A stretch of 64,000 nucleotides of DNA. Source: Corynebacterium aurimucosum ATCC 700975. Lineage in GTDB: Bacteria; Actinomycetota; Actinomycetes; Mycobacteriales; Mycobacteriaceae. The translations under genes were made by a program, and so were the position numbers. Positions 28,863 through 42,316 of this stretch are shown here, piece by piece (the stretch's first letter is position 1; every line of letters starts with the position of its first letter). Under the pieces are notes generated by a model, which saw only the letters and a program-made list of their open reading frames with translations, ran no database searches and was not told the origin of the DNA. Where the stretch lies: assembly GCF_000022905.1 (NCBI RefSeq), contig NC_012590.1:2294001-2358000 (forward strand), in the 5' to 3' direction.

Positions 28863-30470
28863 GTGGCCAACTTCAAGCAGATCATCGCGATGTGCCTTGA
28901 TGGTGCTAGCTACGCGCAGATCACTCACGCATTGGGATGTTCACGACGGGAAGTATCCCGAGCAAAGAAAGTCATCAACGATGAGGCACTAACTCCAGAA
29001 CAGTTCCGTCAACTCCCACCGGAATGGTTCGATGATCGATTCAGCGACGGCCGGAGTAAGCGGTCGTTGTCCTATGACCAGCCTGATTTTCAGGCTCTTG
29101 CACGCAAGCTGAGAAGTACAAAGCATGTGACCAGGCACAAGCTGTGGATGGACTACTTGTCGCAGCCGTGTCCGACGGACAAGACAAAGTACCAGTACTC
29201 CCAGTTCTGCAGTGGGCTCAGTGAATTTCTGCGTGCCAATGATCTCGTCGAAGTTATCACCCATGAGCCAGGCCAAGAGCTTTACGTTGACTGGGCCGGT
29301 GACAAAGTGCCTGTAGTAGATCAGGCCAGTGGTGATACCGCGTTCAAGGCGTCATTGTTCGTCGCGGTCAGCCCATACTCAGGGCTGATGTATGTCACGG
29401 CCGCTGCGAACGAGAAGATGCCGTCGTGGATCGAGTGCCACGTCAAAGCGTTGAACTATCTTGGCAAAGTACCAGCAGTTATCGTGCCCGATAATGCTTC
29501 TACGGCGACTTATCGGCCGAAGAAGAACTCTACATACCGGATGGTCACTGATCGCTACGCAGCGTTTGCAGACTATTACGGGATCACGATCGTGCCGACC
29601 AGGCCCGGCAGGCCTCGCGACAAGGCAGCGGTAGAGCGTGCCGTGAAAATCGCCTACACCAAAATCCTGGGTTACTTCAGCAACGAGGTCTTCTACAACC
29701 TCGATGAACTCAATGAGGCGATCGCTTGCCGTCTTGCCGATATCAACAGCGCAATGACGCGGCCTGATGGCACAACACGGCGCATGCGCTTTGAGCAAGA
29801 AGAAGCACCAGTGATGCGCGATCTGCCGCCGACGCCGTTTACGGAAGTGTCTTATAAGCGGCTCAAAGTCGATCGCAACTGGCACATCACCTGTGACTAC
29901 CAGTACTACTCTGTGCCATTTCAGCTGGTAGGAGAATCAGTAACAGTCAGGCTCACCCCGCAACTGGTCAGCATCTTCAGCGGGGAGCAGCTTGTTGCTG
30001 AACACACGCGCCTTCACGGATTCAAATACCGGTATTCCACCAACCCTCAGCATGCACCGCGTGGCGATGATGAAGGCCACAAGGCGCTTACCCGTGATGA
30101 GCTTTTGGCCTGGGCTTCGTCGTTTGGGGCAGCAACGCACGCAGTCATAGCGATGATCCTCGACCGCAATAGTGCCGCCGTACCCCGCGGACTCATCCAA
30201 GCACGCAACGTGCTGGCCAACCTGGGCAAAAAGCACAACAAAGCCACCCTGGAACCAGCATGCCAGCAGGTCGTGGACAAAAAGCTGGCCCCAACGATGG
30301 CTGTAATCAAACGCATCCAGACTGACATTGCCCACGCCCAACAACACCCCGGGGCACCAGGGCCCAAAACACAGCCTGTGGCCAAACACCACCCACGCCC
30401 AAGCACCCCGCTTACCGGCGACGTGGCCGATGCCGTCTTTATCCGGCCTGCTGACCACTACGAAAACTAG
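28863..30470 (+). CDS. istA: IS21-family transposase IstA
   Basis: 535 residues from GTG 28863 (VANFKQIIAMCLDG), which is preceded by GGAAGGAG. Order: N-terminal helix-turn-helix (SYAQITHALGCSRREVSRAKK), a DDE integrase core with ELYVDWAGDK (first Asp), VIVPDNASTATYRPKK (second Asp) and GRPRDKAAVERAVK (Glu), then a beta-barrel and basic tail typical of IstA. The frame remains open upstream to 28797, inside the terminal repeat region. It appears complete. IstA needs the ATPase IstB, which is broken here, so the element should not move unless IstB is supplied elsewhere. Confidence 0.92.
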   Translation: MANFKQIIAMCLDGASYAQITHALGCSRREVSRAKKVINDEALTPEQFRQLPPEWFDDRFSDGRSKRSLSYDQPDFQALARKLRSTKHVTRHKLWMDYLSQPCPTDKTKYQYSQFCSGLSEFLRANDLVEVITHEPGQELYVDWAGDKVPVVDQASGDTAFKASLFVAVSPYSGLMYVTAAANEKMPSWIECHVKALNYLGKVPAVIVPDNASTATYRPKKNSTYRMVTDRYAAFADYYGITIVPTRPGRPRDKAAVERAVKIAYTKILGYFSNEVFYNLDELNEAIACRLADINSAMTRPDGTTRRMRFEQEEAPVMRDLPPTPFTEVSYKRLKVDRNWHITCDYQYYSVPFQLVGESVTVRLTPQLVSIFSGEQLVAEHTRLHGFKYRYSTNPQHAPRGDDEGHKALTRDELLAWASSFGAATHAVIAMILDRNSAAVPRGLIQARNVLANLGKKHNKATLEPACQQVVDKKLAPTMAVIKRIQTDIAHAQQHPGAPGPKTQPVAKHHPRPSTPLTGDVADAVFIRPADHYEN

Positions 30471-30492
30471 AAGGAATAAGGAGTGTGAAACC

Positions 30493-30741
30493 ATGAACAG
30501 CATCGACGACGAAATCGTGCGGGCAAAAATGCGCAAGCTTCGCGTATCAACCTTCGCTGACATCTTCTACGAGGTTGTCAACGACGAGGCCTATGCGGAT
30601 GCGCTACCAGAAGACATCTTCCTCGCCGCAGTCGAAGAAGCCTACACACAACGACAACAACGCAATATCGCCAAGGCCATCACCCAGGCACAATTCCGAT
30701 ACCCGGATGCAAGCCTGGCTGAAATCACCCGGGCAGAACAA
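30493..30741 (+). pseudogene. istB: IstB 5' part (interrupted)
   Basis: The first 83 codons of the IS21 helper ATPase (MNSIDDEIVRAKMRKLRVST onward), ending at ITRAEQ, where the IS3-family element is inserted at a CAA codon. It resumes at 33354. Starts 22 bp after istA with AAGGAATAAGGAG upstream. Confidence 0.88.
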
Positions 30742-30813
30742 GGACCTGACCCCTGTTTGGTAGACACCTGATATCCAGCCCGGTTGGGTTGGGAAGAAAG
30801 GTAATCTACCACC

Positions 30814-31113
30814 ATGCCTAGGTACTCCGAACAGTTCAAACGTGATGCTGTGGCCCTCTACGAAAACAATGAGGACCTCTCACTTCACGCGGCTTCAGCA
30901 GAGCTTGGAGTCAATCGCTCCTCACTTTATTCCTGGCTTAAGCAGTACGGCACCGGCAAACGTGCCCGCACGAAGACCATGCGTGACAAGGCTCAGGCGA
31001 CGACTGATTCTGAACGGATCCGCCAGCTAGAAAAAGAAAACGCAAAGCTGCGCGAAGAACGCGACATCCTGCGCAAGGCCGCGAAATATTTTGCCGAAGA
31101 GACACGCTGGTAA
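30814..31113 (+). CDS. IS3-family transposase OrfA (copy A)
   Basis: 99 residues: helix-turn-helix of the Tnp_1 type (SLHAASAELGVNRSSLYSWL) and a leucine-zipper-like C-terminal helix (RIRQLEKENAKLREERDILR). OrfA binds the ends and, fused or paired with OrfB, makes the active transposase. It ends with TAA; in copy B the same place reads TGA within GTGATC. Intact but useless without OrfB, which is split. Confidence 0.88.
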   Translation: MPRYSEQFKRDAVALYENNEDLSLHAASAELGVNRSSLYSWLKQYGTGKRARTKTMRDKAQATTDSERIRQLEKENAKLREERDILRKAAKYFAEETRW

Positions 31114-31689
31114 TCCGCTTCCAGTTTGTCGATGACCACCGAACCGAATACTCGGTCAAGCGGATGTGCCACGTGCTAAAGCTCAATCGCTCCTCGTTCT
31201 ACAAATGGGTCAACACCCGCCAAGAACGCAGGTTAAAGACGTGTTCTGATGCCCTTATTGGTGCGAGAATCAAGACCATCTTCGATAATGAGCACGGGCT
31301 TTATGGTGCTAAACGCATTGCTGCAAGCCTCAACGACGATACGGGCTTTCCTCCGACCAATCACAAGAAGGTCGCACGCATCATGAAATCCATGGGGCTA
31401 AAAGGCTTTAGCAAACGGCGTCGATGTATCACCACCAGGCGCAAGCCTGGCCGTCGAGTCATGCCAGACTTAGTAGGCCGCAGATTCACCGCTGACAGGC
31501 CGAACCACGTCTACGTAGGCGATATCACCTACCTGCCGTGTAAGGGCGGCAAGAACATGTACCTGGCCACGGTCATCGACGTCTACTCGCGCAAACTCGT
31601 CGGCCATGCACTCGCCGATCACATGCGGGTATCACTGGTTATCGAAGCTTTATCTCATGCAAGGAAAGTCCGTGGAAGCCTTAAAGGGG
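31110..31689 (+). pseudogene. IS3-family OrfB, copy A, 5' part (start codon lost and interrupted)
   Basis: It corresponds to the first ~190 codons of OrfB. The GTG start seen in copy B (GTGATC) is GTAATC here, so the usual start is lost; the first remaining ATG is at 31164. The integrase core is visible through VYVGDITYL (first Asp) and breaks off after RGSLKG at the insertion of copy B. Confidence 0.85.
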
Positions 31690-31761
31690 GGACCTGACCC
31701 CTGTTAGGTAGACACCTGATATCCAGCCCGGTTGGGTTGGGAAGAAAGGTAATCTACCACC

Positions 31762-32061
31762 ATGCCTAGGTACTCCGAACAGTTCAAACGTGATGCTGTG
31801 GCCCTCTACGAAAACAATGAGGACCTCTCACTTCACACGGCTGCAGCAGAGCTAGGAATCAATCGCTCCTCACTTTATTCCTGGCTTAAGCAGTACGGCA
31901 CTGGCAAACGTGCCCGCACGAAGACCTTGCGTGACAACGCCCAGGCGACCACTGATTCTGAACGGATCCGCCAGCTAGAAAAAGAAGTCTCTAAGCTGCG
32001 TGAAGAACGTGACATCCTGCGCAAGGCCGCGAAGTATTTTGCCGAAGAGACACGCTGGTGA
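31762..32061 (+). CDS. IS3-family transposase OrfA (copy B)
   Basis: 99 residues, nearly identical to copy A OrfA, with the helix-turn-helix (AAELGINRSSLYSWLKQYG) and zipper (RIRQLEKEVSKLREERDILR). Its stop overlaps the OrfB start as GTGA, so OrfB is translationally coupled; many IS3 elements instead use a -1 frameshift. Confidence 0.92.
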   Translation: MPRYSEQFKRDAVALYENNEDLSLHTAAAELGINRSSLYSWLKQYGTGKRARTKTLRDNAQATTDSERIRQLEKEVSKLREERDILRKAAKYFAEETRW

Positions 32062-32954
32062 TCCGCTTCCAGTTTGTCTATGACCACCGAACCGAATACT
32101 CGGTCAAGCGGATGTGCCACGTGTTAAAGCTCAATCGTTCCTCGTTTTATAAATGGGTGCAAACCCGTGAAAAGCGCAGGTTAAAGATGTGTTCCGATGC
32201 CCTTATTGGCGCAAAAATCAAGACCACCTTCGATGATGAGCACGGGCTTTATGGTGCTAAACGCATCGCTGCAAGCCTCAACAGTGATACGGATTTCGGC
32301 CCGATCAATCACAAGAAGGTCGCACGCATCATGAAATCCATGGGGCTGAAAGGCTTTACCAAGCGCCGCCGATGCGTCACTACCAGGCGTAAACCTGGTC
32401 ACCGCGTCATGCCAGATTTAGTAGGCCGCAGATTCACAGCTGATAAGCCGAACCAGGTCTATGTAGGCGACATCACCTACCTGCCGTGTAAGGGCGGCAA
32501 AAACATGTACCTGGCCACGGTCGTCGACGTCTACTCGCGCAAACTTGTCGGACATGCACTCGCAGATCACATGCGGGTATCGCTGGTTATCGAAGCTTTA
32601 TCTCATGCCAGAAAAGTCCGCGGAAGCCTCAACGGGGCAATTTTCCATTCCGATCATGGCAGTGTGTACACCTCACAGGCATTTAGGGACCACTGCGCCC
32701 AACTTGGTGTGCGCCAATCCATGGGAGCCGTGGGAACGAGTGCCGATAATGCCCTGGCAGAATCATTTAACGCCACCTTAAAGCGTGAAGTCCTGCGTGA
32801 TAGGAAACTCTTTGACAATCCCATCGTCTGCCGCCAAGAAGTCTTCCGATGGTGCATGCGCTACAACACCCGCAGACGGCACTACTGGTGCAATCTTCTA
32901 GCCCCCGATGACTTCGAAGCACTCACATCAGCTACACTGACCCAAGCAGCATAG
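32058..32954 (+). CDS. IS3-family transposase OrfB (copy B), integrase domain
   Basis: 298 residues. The DDE triad is intact: VYVGDITYLPC (D), FHSDHGSVYTS (D), and ADNALAESFNATLKREVL (E), followed by CMRYNTRRRHYW, the usual IS3 C-terminal motif. An N-terminal HTH_21-like region precedes it. This is the only complete OrfB in the nest. Confidence 0.93.
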   Translation: MIRFQFVYDHRTEYSVKRMCHVLKLNRSSFYKWVQTREKRRLKMCSDALIGAKIKTTFDDEHGLYGAKRIAASLNSDTDFGPINHKKVARIMKSMGLKGFTKRRRCVTTRRKPGHRVMPDLVGRRFTADKPNQVYVGDITYLPCKGGKNMYLATVVDVYSRKLVGHALADHMRVSLVIEALSHARKVRGSLNGAIFHSDHGSVYTSQAFRDHCAQLGVRQSMGAVGTSADNALAESFNATLKREVLRDRKLFDNPIVCRQEVFRWCMRYNTRRRHYWCNLLAPDDFEALTSATLTQAA

Positions 32955-32992
32955 CTAACCCCCGACGTGTCTACTTTCCGGGGGTCAGGCCC

Positions 32993-33312
32993 GGGCAATT
33001 TTCCATTCCGATCACGGCAGTGTGTACACCTCACAAGCATTTAGGGACCACTGCACCCAGCTTGGTGTTCGCCAATCCATGGGCGCGGTGGGAACGAGTG
33101 CTGATAATGCCTTGGCAGAATCGTTTAACGCCACTTTAAAGCGTGAAGTTCTGCGTGATCGGAAAGTCTTTGACAGCCCAATCAGCTGTCGCCAAGAAGT
33201 CTTTCGATGGTGCATGCGCTACAACACGCGCAGACGACACTCCTGGTGCAATCTTCTAGCCCCCGATGACTTCGAAGCACTCACATCAGCTACACTGACC
33301 CAAGCAGCATAG
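32993..33312 (+). pseudogene. IS3-family OrfB, copy A, 3' part
   Basis: It continues the interrupted copy A OrfB with the second Asp (FHSDHGSVYTS) and the Glu (NALAESFNATLKREVL), ending with TLTQAA and TAG as in copy B. No start of its own is expected. Confidence 0.88.
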
Positions 33313-33350
33313 CTAACCCCCGACGTGTCTACTTTCCGGGGGTCAGGCCC

Positions 33351-33863
33351 CAACGCGGTATCAACATGCGCCAGCTGAAACGAATCGCAGCAACTAACTG
33401 GCGGGAAAACCCGACCAACATTCACATCCTCGCACCGACCGGAACAGGCAAGACATACATTGCCTGCGCCATCGGCATCGCCGCATGCAAGGCCGGATAT
33501 TCCGTGGCGTACTACCGGCTGGGCCAACTTGTAGACATGCTGGCGGTCTTCTCACCGACTGACCAAAACTACCTCGACAAGATGCGGAAACTGATCAACG
33601 TCGATGTCCTTATCATCGACGACTTTATGACCATCAGCATCAACCAGCGCGGGCAAGAAGACCTAACCAAGATCATATTCGACCGCGACGGAAGGCTCCC
33701 AACACTGATCTCCTCCCAATCAGCCGCCGCCTACTGGGTTGAAACACTGCCAGACAGAGTCGGAGCCGATTCACTCGTAAGCCGCCTCAACAACGGCCAC
33801 CGAATCCATATCGGAGACTTCGACATGCGCAAAGCCACCGCCCCAATAGAACTGGACGAATAA
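33351..33863 (+). pseudogene. istB: IstB 3' part (interrupted)
   Basis: After the CAA duplication the frame continues RGINMRQLKRIAATNWRENP, then Walker A LAPTGTGKTYIA and Walker B DVLIIDDFMT, an AAA+ ATPase of the IstB/DnaC type. Joined to the 5' part it gives a 252-residue IstB, the normal length. The Walker motifs are separated from the N-terminal part by 2.6 kb of IS3 DNA. Confidence 0.9.
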
Positions 33864-33974
33864 AGCAAACAGCCGGGCTGACTCCGTCGGCCCGGCCCCG
33901 GTACCAACTACCCGGAACCCGGCAGTACCGGGTCTCCGGAACACCGGTACCAAAAACCCGCATCTGACACTCGG

Positions 33975-34248
33975 AGGGAAGTAAGCCTGTAGAGTGTCCT
34001 GTTCTATAAGTGCAGTCCTGGTTGCGCATTCACCCCTTGACAGCATGCAGGTTGCTGATTCTGGGCTGTGGGCGCTTGACGATGCCCACGCTGCAGGTCT
34101 GTGTTTTCGGGTCTGTACTTTTGGGTGTTTTTGGACGTGGGGTTCAGGCGGGTTGATAACGCAGCACTGTAGATGGTTTAGTGTTGCCGTCAACGAATTA
34201 GTGACTGTTCGCCCCCCTTGTTGTTTTGGGGGTCTTGAAGACACGGAA
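33975..34248. other. Spacer between the IS nest and the rRNA terminator
   Basis: About 275 bp with no gene that I can support. The first 35 bp complete the small ORF interrupted by the IS. The remainder is G/T-rich and featureless apart from a G/C hairpin around 34212-34232 (CCCCCC..GGGGG). Confidence 0.4.
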
Positions 34249-34287
34249 AGGGACCGTTGAAACAGTGGTGGTGTTTCAACGGTCCCT
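34249..34287 (-). terminator. rRNA operon terminator
   Basis: Perfect 15-bp arms AGGGACCGTTGAAAC / GTTTCAACGGTCCCT with a 9-nt loop, then TTCCGTGTCTT on the minus strand. It lies about 30 bp beyond the 5S gene. Confidence 0.9.
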
Positions 34288-34318
34288 ATTGATGTATTGA
34301 GTTGTTTGTTGTTGTTTG

Positions 34319-34439
34319 GTGTCGGCGGTTTCTTACTCTCCCACAACCTCCCGGTTGCAGTACCATCAGCGTTAGCAGGCTTAGCTTCCGGGTTCGGAAT
34401 GGGTCCGGGCGTTTCCCTGCTGCTATAGGCCACCGACAA
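34319..34439 (-). rRNA. rrf: 5S ribosomal RNA
   Basis: Minus-strand sequence begins around TTTGTCGGTGGCCTATAGCA and contains CCCGGACCCATTCCGAACCC, the conserved 5S core, ending near GCCGACACC. The two termini pair as the 5S helix I (GTCGG.. / ..CCGAC). Ends are estimated to within a few bases. Confidence 0.95.
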
Positions 34440-34472
34440 ACACACGGGGCAAATCTGGTTTGCTGGTGTTGT

Positions 34473-34495
34473 GTCAGATACTGTGTAGTGGACGC
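34473..34495 (-). other. 23S processing stem, 3' arm
   Basis: ATACTGTGTAGTGGACGC lies between 23S and 5S and is complementary, with two mismatches, to GCGTCCACTATACAGT upstream of 23S (37774-37790). The two arms form the long stalk that RNase III cuts to release pre-23S. Confidence 0.65.
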
Positions 34496-34559
34496 AAGCG
34501 ACAGTGTGATAGTTGTTTGTCATGTTTTGTTGTCAACACACCCTAGATGGGTGTGTGTG

Positions 34560-37628
<3,069 letters not shown>

Positions 37629-38088
37629 ACAACCAACACAACAACCACCACAAACATGGCGGAAGTCAAACCGTGCTGGTGTGAACACACAAAACACAAA
37701 AGAACAAAGAAATCACACAAACCACAACCCACCACCAACACAAAAGAAGATGGCAAGCACATGGTTTAATGCTCGCGTCCACTATACAGTTCTCACACAA
37801 CACCCCACACAACCCAACAACCACACCCCTAAAAGGCAAAGCAGTTACTGAAACTTATGTGGGTTACAACCAGGGAACAATGCCCCAGACACCCAACAAT
37901 GCACCACGTACTTTTTTTAAAAACAGACACTCAACAAGTGCCGCGTTAGCTAAATAATTATTCTGGTTAAGATGTATCTCCACCCGATTAACTTACGGTG
38001 GCAGCAAAACTTTTGTTTACTCAACCACCACACCATGAAACAAACTCATGGCTATAAGCACCAACTGGTGCCACATAAAATGCTCCTT
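37629..38088. other. 16S-23S internal transcribed spacer
   Basis: About 460 bp without tRNA genes, as usual in Corynebacterium. It holds the 5' arm of the 23S processing stem (37774-37790) and A/C-rich sequence. Confidence 0.75.
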
Positions 38089-39608
<1,520 letters not shown>

Positions 39609-39903
39609 AAAGGCCGTGAAAAGCCCAAACCTAGTCAAAAAGACAAACCACAACAGACCACAAGGCCTGAACTGGCTATCCAAAAATTACATAAAGAAAA
39701 AATCCAAAAACCAACCCCCAACCCGACGGGGCAAAAAAGAGGCTGGCCTAGTTAGAAGATTTTAAACAATTATGCCCAAACAACTTATGTTATTTACAAT
39801 GACGCCGCTTGAAAGAAAAGCGCCATCCGGCATACACCAACCGTGCCATACATACGACACAACACGGCCAGAACAAAAAATCAACCAACAAAAAGTACAT
39901 TGG

Positions 39904-39925
39904 CACACTATTGAGTTCTCAAACA
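39904..39925 (-). promoter_or_regulatory. rRNA leader antitermination element
   Basis: Minus-strand TGTTTGAGAACTCAATAGTG matches the conserved actinobacterial rrn leader element (boxB/boxA region), followed by TGTACTTTTTGTTGG, a boxA-like stretch. It lets RNA polymerase read through the long untranslated rRNA. Confidence 0.65.
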
Positions 39926-39985
39926 TCATCCGCACACCACAACAAAAATTAACCAAACGTTAACCCTCTTGCAGCGGCCCGAACA

Positions 39986-40015
39986 ACCTTACCCAACAAG
40001 CTCAACCAAAGTCAA
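39986..40015 (-). promoter_or_regulatory. rRNA operon promoter
   Basis: TTGACT (40010-40015) and TAAGGT (39986-39991) on the minus strand with an 18-bp spacer, about 60 bp before the leader element. Confidence 0.55.
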
Positions 40016-40170
40016 ACCCGCCGAACAAACATCGTCCGAACATCTACCACCAGTTAACCTCCCGGCTACCTCGCGGCGACCCCGATAAATATACGCACAC
40101 CCCCAACAAACAACAAATCCCCAGGTCAACCGTGAGATTGGACCGGGGAAACGTCGTCAAGCATGGCGCC

Positions 40171-41445
40171 TTAGTAGAGCTCCTCCTCCTGAGTGCGCTC
40201 GATCGTGGCGCCCAGCGCCTGGAGGTTTTCTACAAAGTTGGGATAGCCGCGATCGATGTGGAAGACATCGTGCACGGTGGTCGTCTCATCCGCGCACAGT
40301 GCGGAGAGCACCAACCCGGCGCCTGCACGGATATCGGAACTCCAGACATGCGTCGAAGACAGACGCTCCTGCCCGCGGATGACTACGTGGTGTCCATCCA
40401 CTTGAGCATCGGCGCCAAGGCGGAGCATCTCATCCACGAAGCGGAAGCGCGACTCGAAGACATTCTCCGTAATGATGGAGGTACCCTCCGCCACGGCGGA
40501 AAGCCCGATGGCAATGGGCTGAAGATCGGTAGGGAAACCGGGGTACGGAAGGGTTTGATAATCGACGGCGCTCGGGCGACCATTCATGCGCACCCGGAAA
40601 CCATTGACATAGTCCTCAACATCAGCGCCGGCGGACTTCAGCTTTTCCAGCGGCAGGTGCAGGTGCTTAGGAGCAATGCCGCCCACTGTAATATCACCGC
40701 GAGTCATCACAGCGGCATAGGCCCAAGTGCCTGCAACGATACGGTCGCCGATGACCTCGTGCTCCGTCGGCTGCAGCTTGTCCACGCCCTGAATGGTGAT
40801 GGTGGATGTCCCCTCCCCAGAGATTTCGGCGCCCATTTCCTTGAGCATCGTGCACAAGTCAACGATTTCCGGTTCGCGGGCAGCGTTGTGGAGTTGAGTT
40901 TCACCATCAGCAAGCACGGCAGCGGTAAGAATGTTCTCCGTCGCACCCACGGAGGGGAAATCCAACCTGATATTTGCTCCGTGGAGACGATCAGCTTCCG
41001 CCACCACAGCACCGTGTTCGATGCGTGTGCGCGCGCCCATCTTCTCCAGCCCGGACTGGTGCATATCCAAGGGGCGGGAACCAATGGCGTCACCACCTGG
41101 CAAGGCCACCTTCGCGTGGCCGCAGCGCGCGGTCAACGGTCCTAGTACACACACGGAAGCGCGGAATTGGCGCACCGCATCGAAGTCCGCATTGGAGTGC
41201 AGCTCGGCCGGGGTGGTGATGCGCACGGTGTGGCCATCAATCTCCACGGTGCAGCCGAGGCCCTCAAGGACCTTTCGCATTAGGGGGACATCGAGAATCT
41301 CAGGGCAGTTGGTCAGCGTGGTGGTGCCCTCCGCCAACAGTGCCGCAGCCATCAGCTTCAGCACACTGTTTTTGGCACCGTCAACCTTGACGGTGCCCTG
41401 CAGGCGCGCCCCACCGGAGACAATAAATTGGTCTTTCACGCCCAC
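40171..41445 (-). CDS. murA: UDP-N-acetylglucosamine 1-carboxyvinyltransferase MurA
   Basis: 424 residues. It transfers enolpyruvate from PEP to UDP-GlcNAc, the first committed step of peptidoglycan synthesis. The N-terminal [21 protein letters not shown] holds the conserved Lys/Asn pair and [16 protein letters not shown] leads to the active-site loop. That loop reads [14 protein letters not shown]: Asp119 stands where most MurA enzymes have Cys (GGCAIG). The Asp form is known from mycobacteria and is insensitive to fosfomycin. It lies upstream of the rRNA operon in the same orientation. Confidence 0.95.
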   Translation of the reverse strand: MGVKDQFIVSGGARLQGTVKVDGAKNSVLKLMAAALLAEGTTTLTNCPEILDVPLMRKVLEGLGCTVEIDGHTVRITTPAELHSNADFDAVRQFRASVCVLGPLTARCGHAKVALPGGDAIGSRPLDMHQSGLEKMGARTRIEHGAVVAEADRLHGANIRLDFPSVGATENILTAAVLADGETQLHNAAREPEIVDLCTMLKEMGAEISGEGTSTITIQGVDKLQPTEHEVIGDRIVAGTWAYAAVMTRGDITVGGIAPKHLHLPLEKLKSAGADVEDYVNGFRVRMNGRPSAVDYQTLPYPGFPTDLQPIAIGLSAVAEGTSIITENVFESRFRFVDEMLRLGADAQVDGHHVVIRGQERLSSTHVWSSDIRAGAGLVLSALCADETTTVHDVFHIDRGYPNFVENLQALGATIERTQEEELY

Positions 41446-41460
41446 CCAACTTACCTACAA

Positions 41461-42300
41461 TCAGGGCAACGCGCCTATACGACGGGCCGCATTAACCGCC
41501 TCATAACGAGTATGCGCACCCAATTTGCGCATGACAGAACGCAGATAGGACTTCACAGTTTCGGCACCAATGCCCATCTCCTCGGCCGCCTCAACGTTGG
41601 TATGACCAAGGGCGACGCAGGAAAGAACATCGAGTTCGCGTGCGGACAGCTTGGTGGACTGCTTCACGCGCACCGGAGAGACCATCTGATCACACAGCGC
41701 CTCAAGCTCCTTGCGAAGGTCTTCATCATTGACGCGGTTAGCCAGCATCCGCAGCTTGGAGTGCGTCGAGCGCACCTGCTCCCATTCAGCACCGTTCATC
41801 ACGTGGCCGCGCGCGGCGCCACCCTTACCGCCATCGGCGCGGCGCAGTGCGGAATTAACAGCCAAATCCTGCTCCAGGCAGCGGGCGGTCATGGTGACCT
41901 CTTCGATCACCTTGTCGCCCAAGCGCACGGGCGAATGAACACCGACATAAAGGACTCCGCGGATCTCACGCTGAACAGTAACTGGGACCGCCACGATGGA
42001 GTGCAGGCCTTCATCTTGGATATAGCGATCATTCTCATGGCTAATCGTGGTAGCGCGGGTGTAATCGGAGACACCAACTGCGCGGCGTGTACTAACAACG
42101 CGCCCGCCGACGCCCACATTCGCGTCAATCACCAAGTTCTGCAAAGCCGGGGTCCGCAGACCTACCCACTGGGTAATCTGCAGGCGATTATCCGGCAGCA
42201 AGGTTCCGTACATCGTGACGGGGATTCCCGTTGCAGTCTTCAGCGACGAGAGCGCTGCGCGTACGGCTTCGTCGTCATCCTTGAGTCGGTGCGGCTCCAT
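41461..42300 (-). CDS. ramA: LuxR-type regulator of acetate metabolism RamA
   Basis: 279 residues. An N-terminal GAF-like domain (residues ~15-165; TATGIPVTMYGTLL to RGVLYVGVHSPVRLGDKVIEE) and a C-terminal LuxR helix-turn-helix (KLSARELDVLSCVALGHTN, then EMGIGAETVKSYLRSVMRKL). It is very similar to C. glutamicum RamA, a global activator of acetate, TCA-cycle and cell-wall-related genes that also controls its own gene. Start chosen at ATG 42300 (MEPHRLKDDD), matching RamA; a purine-rich GAGAGAG is just upstream. ramA lies next to cysK, as in C. glutamicum. Confidence 0.95.
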   Translation of the reverse strand: MEPHRLKDDDEAVRAALSSLKTATGIPVTMYGTLLPDNRLQITQWVGLRTPALQNLVIDANVGVGGRVVSTRRAVGVSDYTRATTISHENDRYIQDEGLHSIVAVPVTVQREIRGVLYVGVHSPVRLGDKVIEEVTMTARCLEQDLAVNSALRRADGGKGGAARGHVMNGAEWEQVRSTHSKLRMLANRVNDEDLRKELEALCDQMVSPVRVKQSTKLSARELDVLSCVALGHTNVEAAEEMGIGAETVKSYLRSVMRKLGAHTRYEAVNAARRIGALP

Positions 42301-42316
42301 GAGACTCTCTCTTACT

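Larger units (their letters stand above)
31690..32992 (+). mobile_element. IS3-family element copy B, complete
   Basis: 1303 bp with ends GGACCTGACCCC and (reverse complement) GGGCCTGACCCC. Its target duplication is GGG (in the G-run at 31686-31689 and at 32993-32995); joining the flanks restores the reading frame of copy A OrfB through KGAIFHSDHGS. It carries overlapping orfA and orfB in good order and looks mobile. It differs from copy A at many positions, so it came from another locus and is not a fresh duplicate of A. Confidence 0.92.
30742..33350 (+). mobile_element. IS3-family element copy A, itself split by copy B
   Basis: Ends are GGACCTGACCCC (left) and, as reverse complement, GGGCCTGACCCC (right), followed inward on both sides by GTAGACAC. 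The flanking target duplication is CAA (30739-30741 and 33351-33353). Removing copy B and one GGG duplication leaves 1303 bp, exactly the length of copy B, which confirms the boundaries. Inserted in istB. Confidence 0.92.
28706..33969 (+). mobile_element. IS21-family insertion sequence carrying two nested IS3-family elements
   Basis: Both ends align without gaps over ~35 bp as an inverted repeat: left TGTCGATTTGGGGTAGTTGG, right (reverse complement) TGTCAGATGCGGGTTTTTGG, each followed by TACCG and TCCG at matching positions. A further internal TTGGTACCGGTGTTCCG repeat occurs near both ends, typical of IS21 multi-repeat termini. The element is flanked by a 5-bp direct repeat CTCGG (28701-28705 and 33970-33974). 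Without the nested insertions it would be 2652 bp. It carries istA (intact) and istB (split). Confidence 0.92.
39609..40130. other. rRNA operon leader and promoter region
   Basis: About 520 bp between murA and 16S. It holds the leader antitermination element and at least one promoter (separate entries). Further upstream promoters are likely but I cannot assign them with confidence. Confidence 0.6.
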
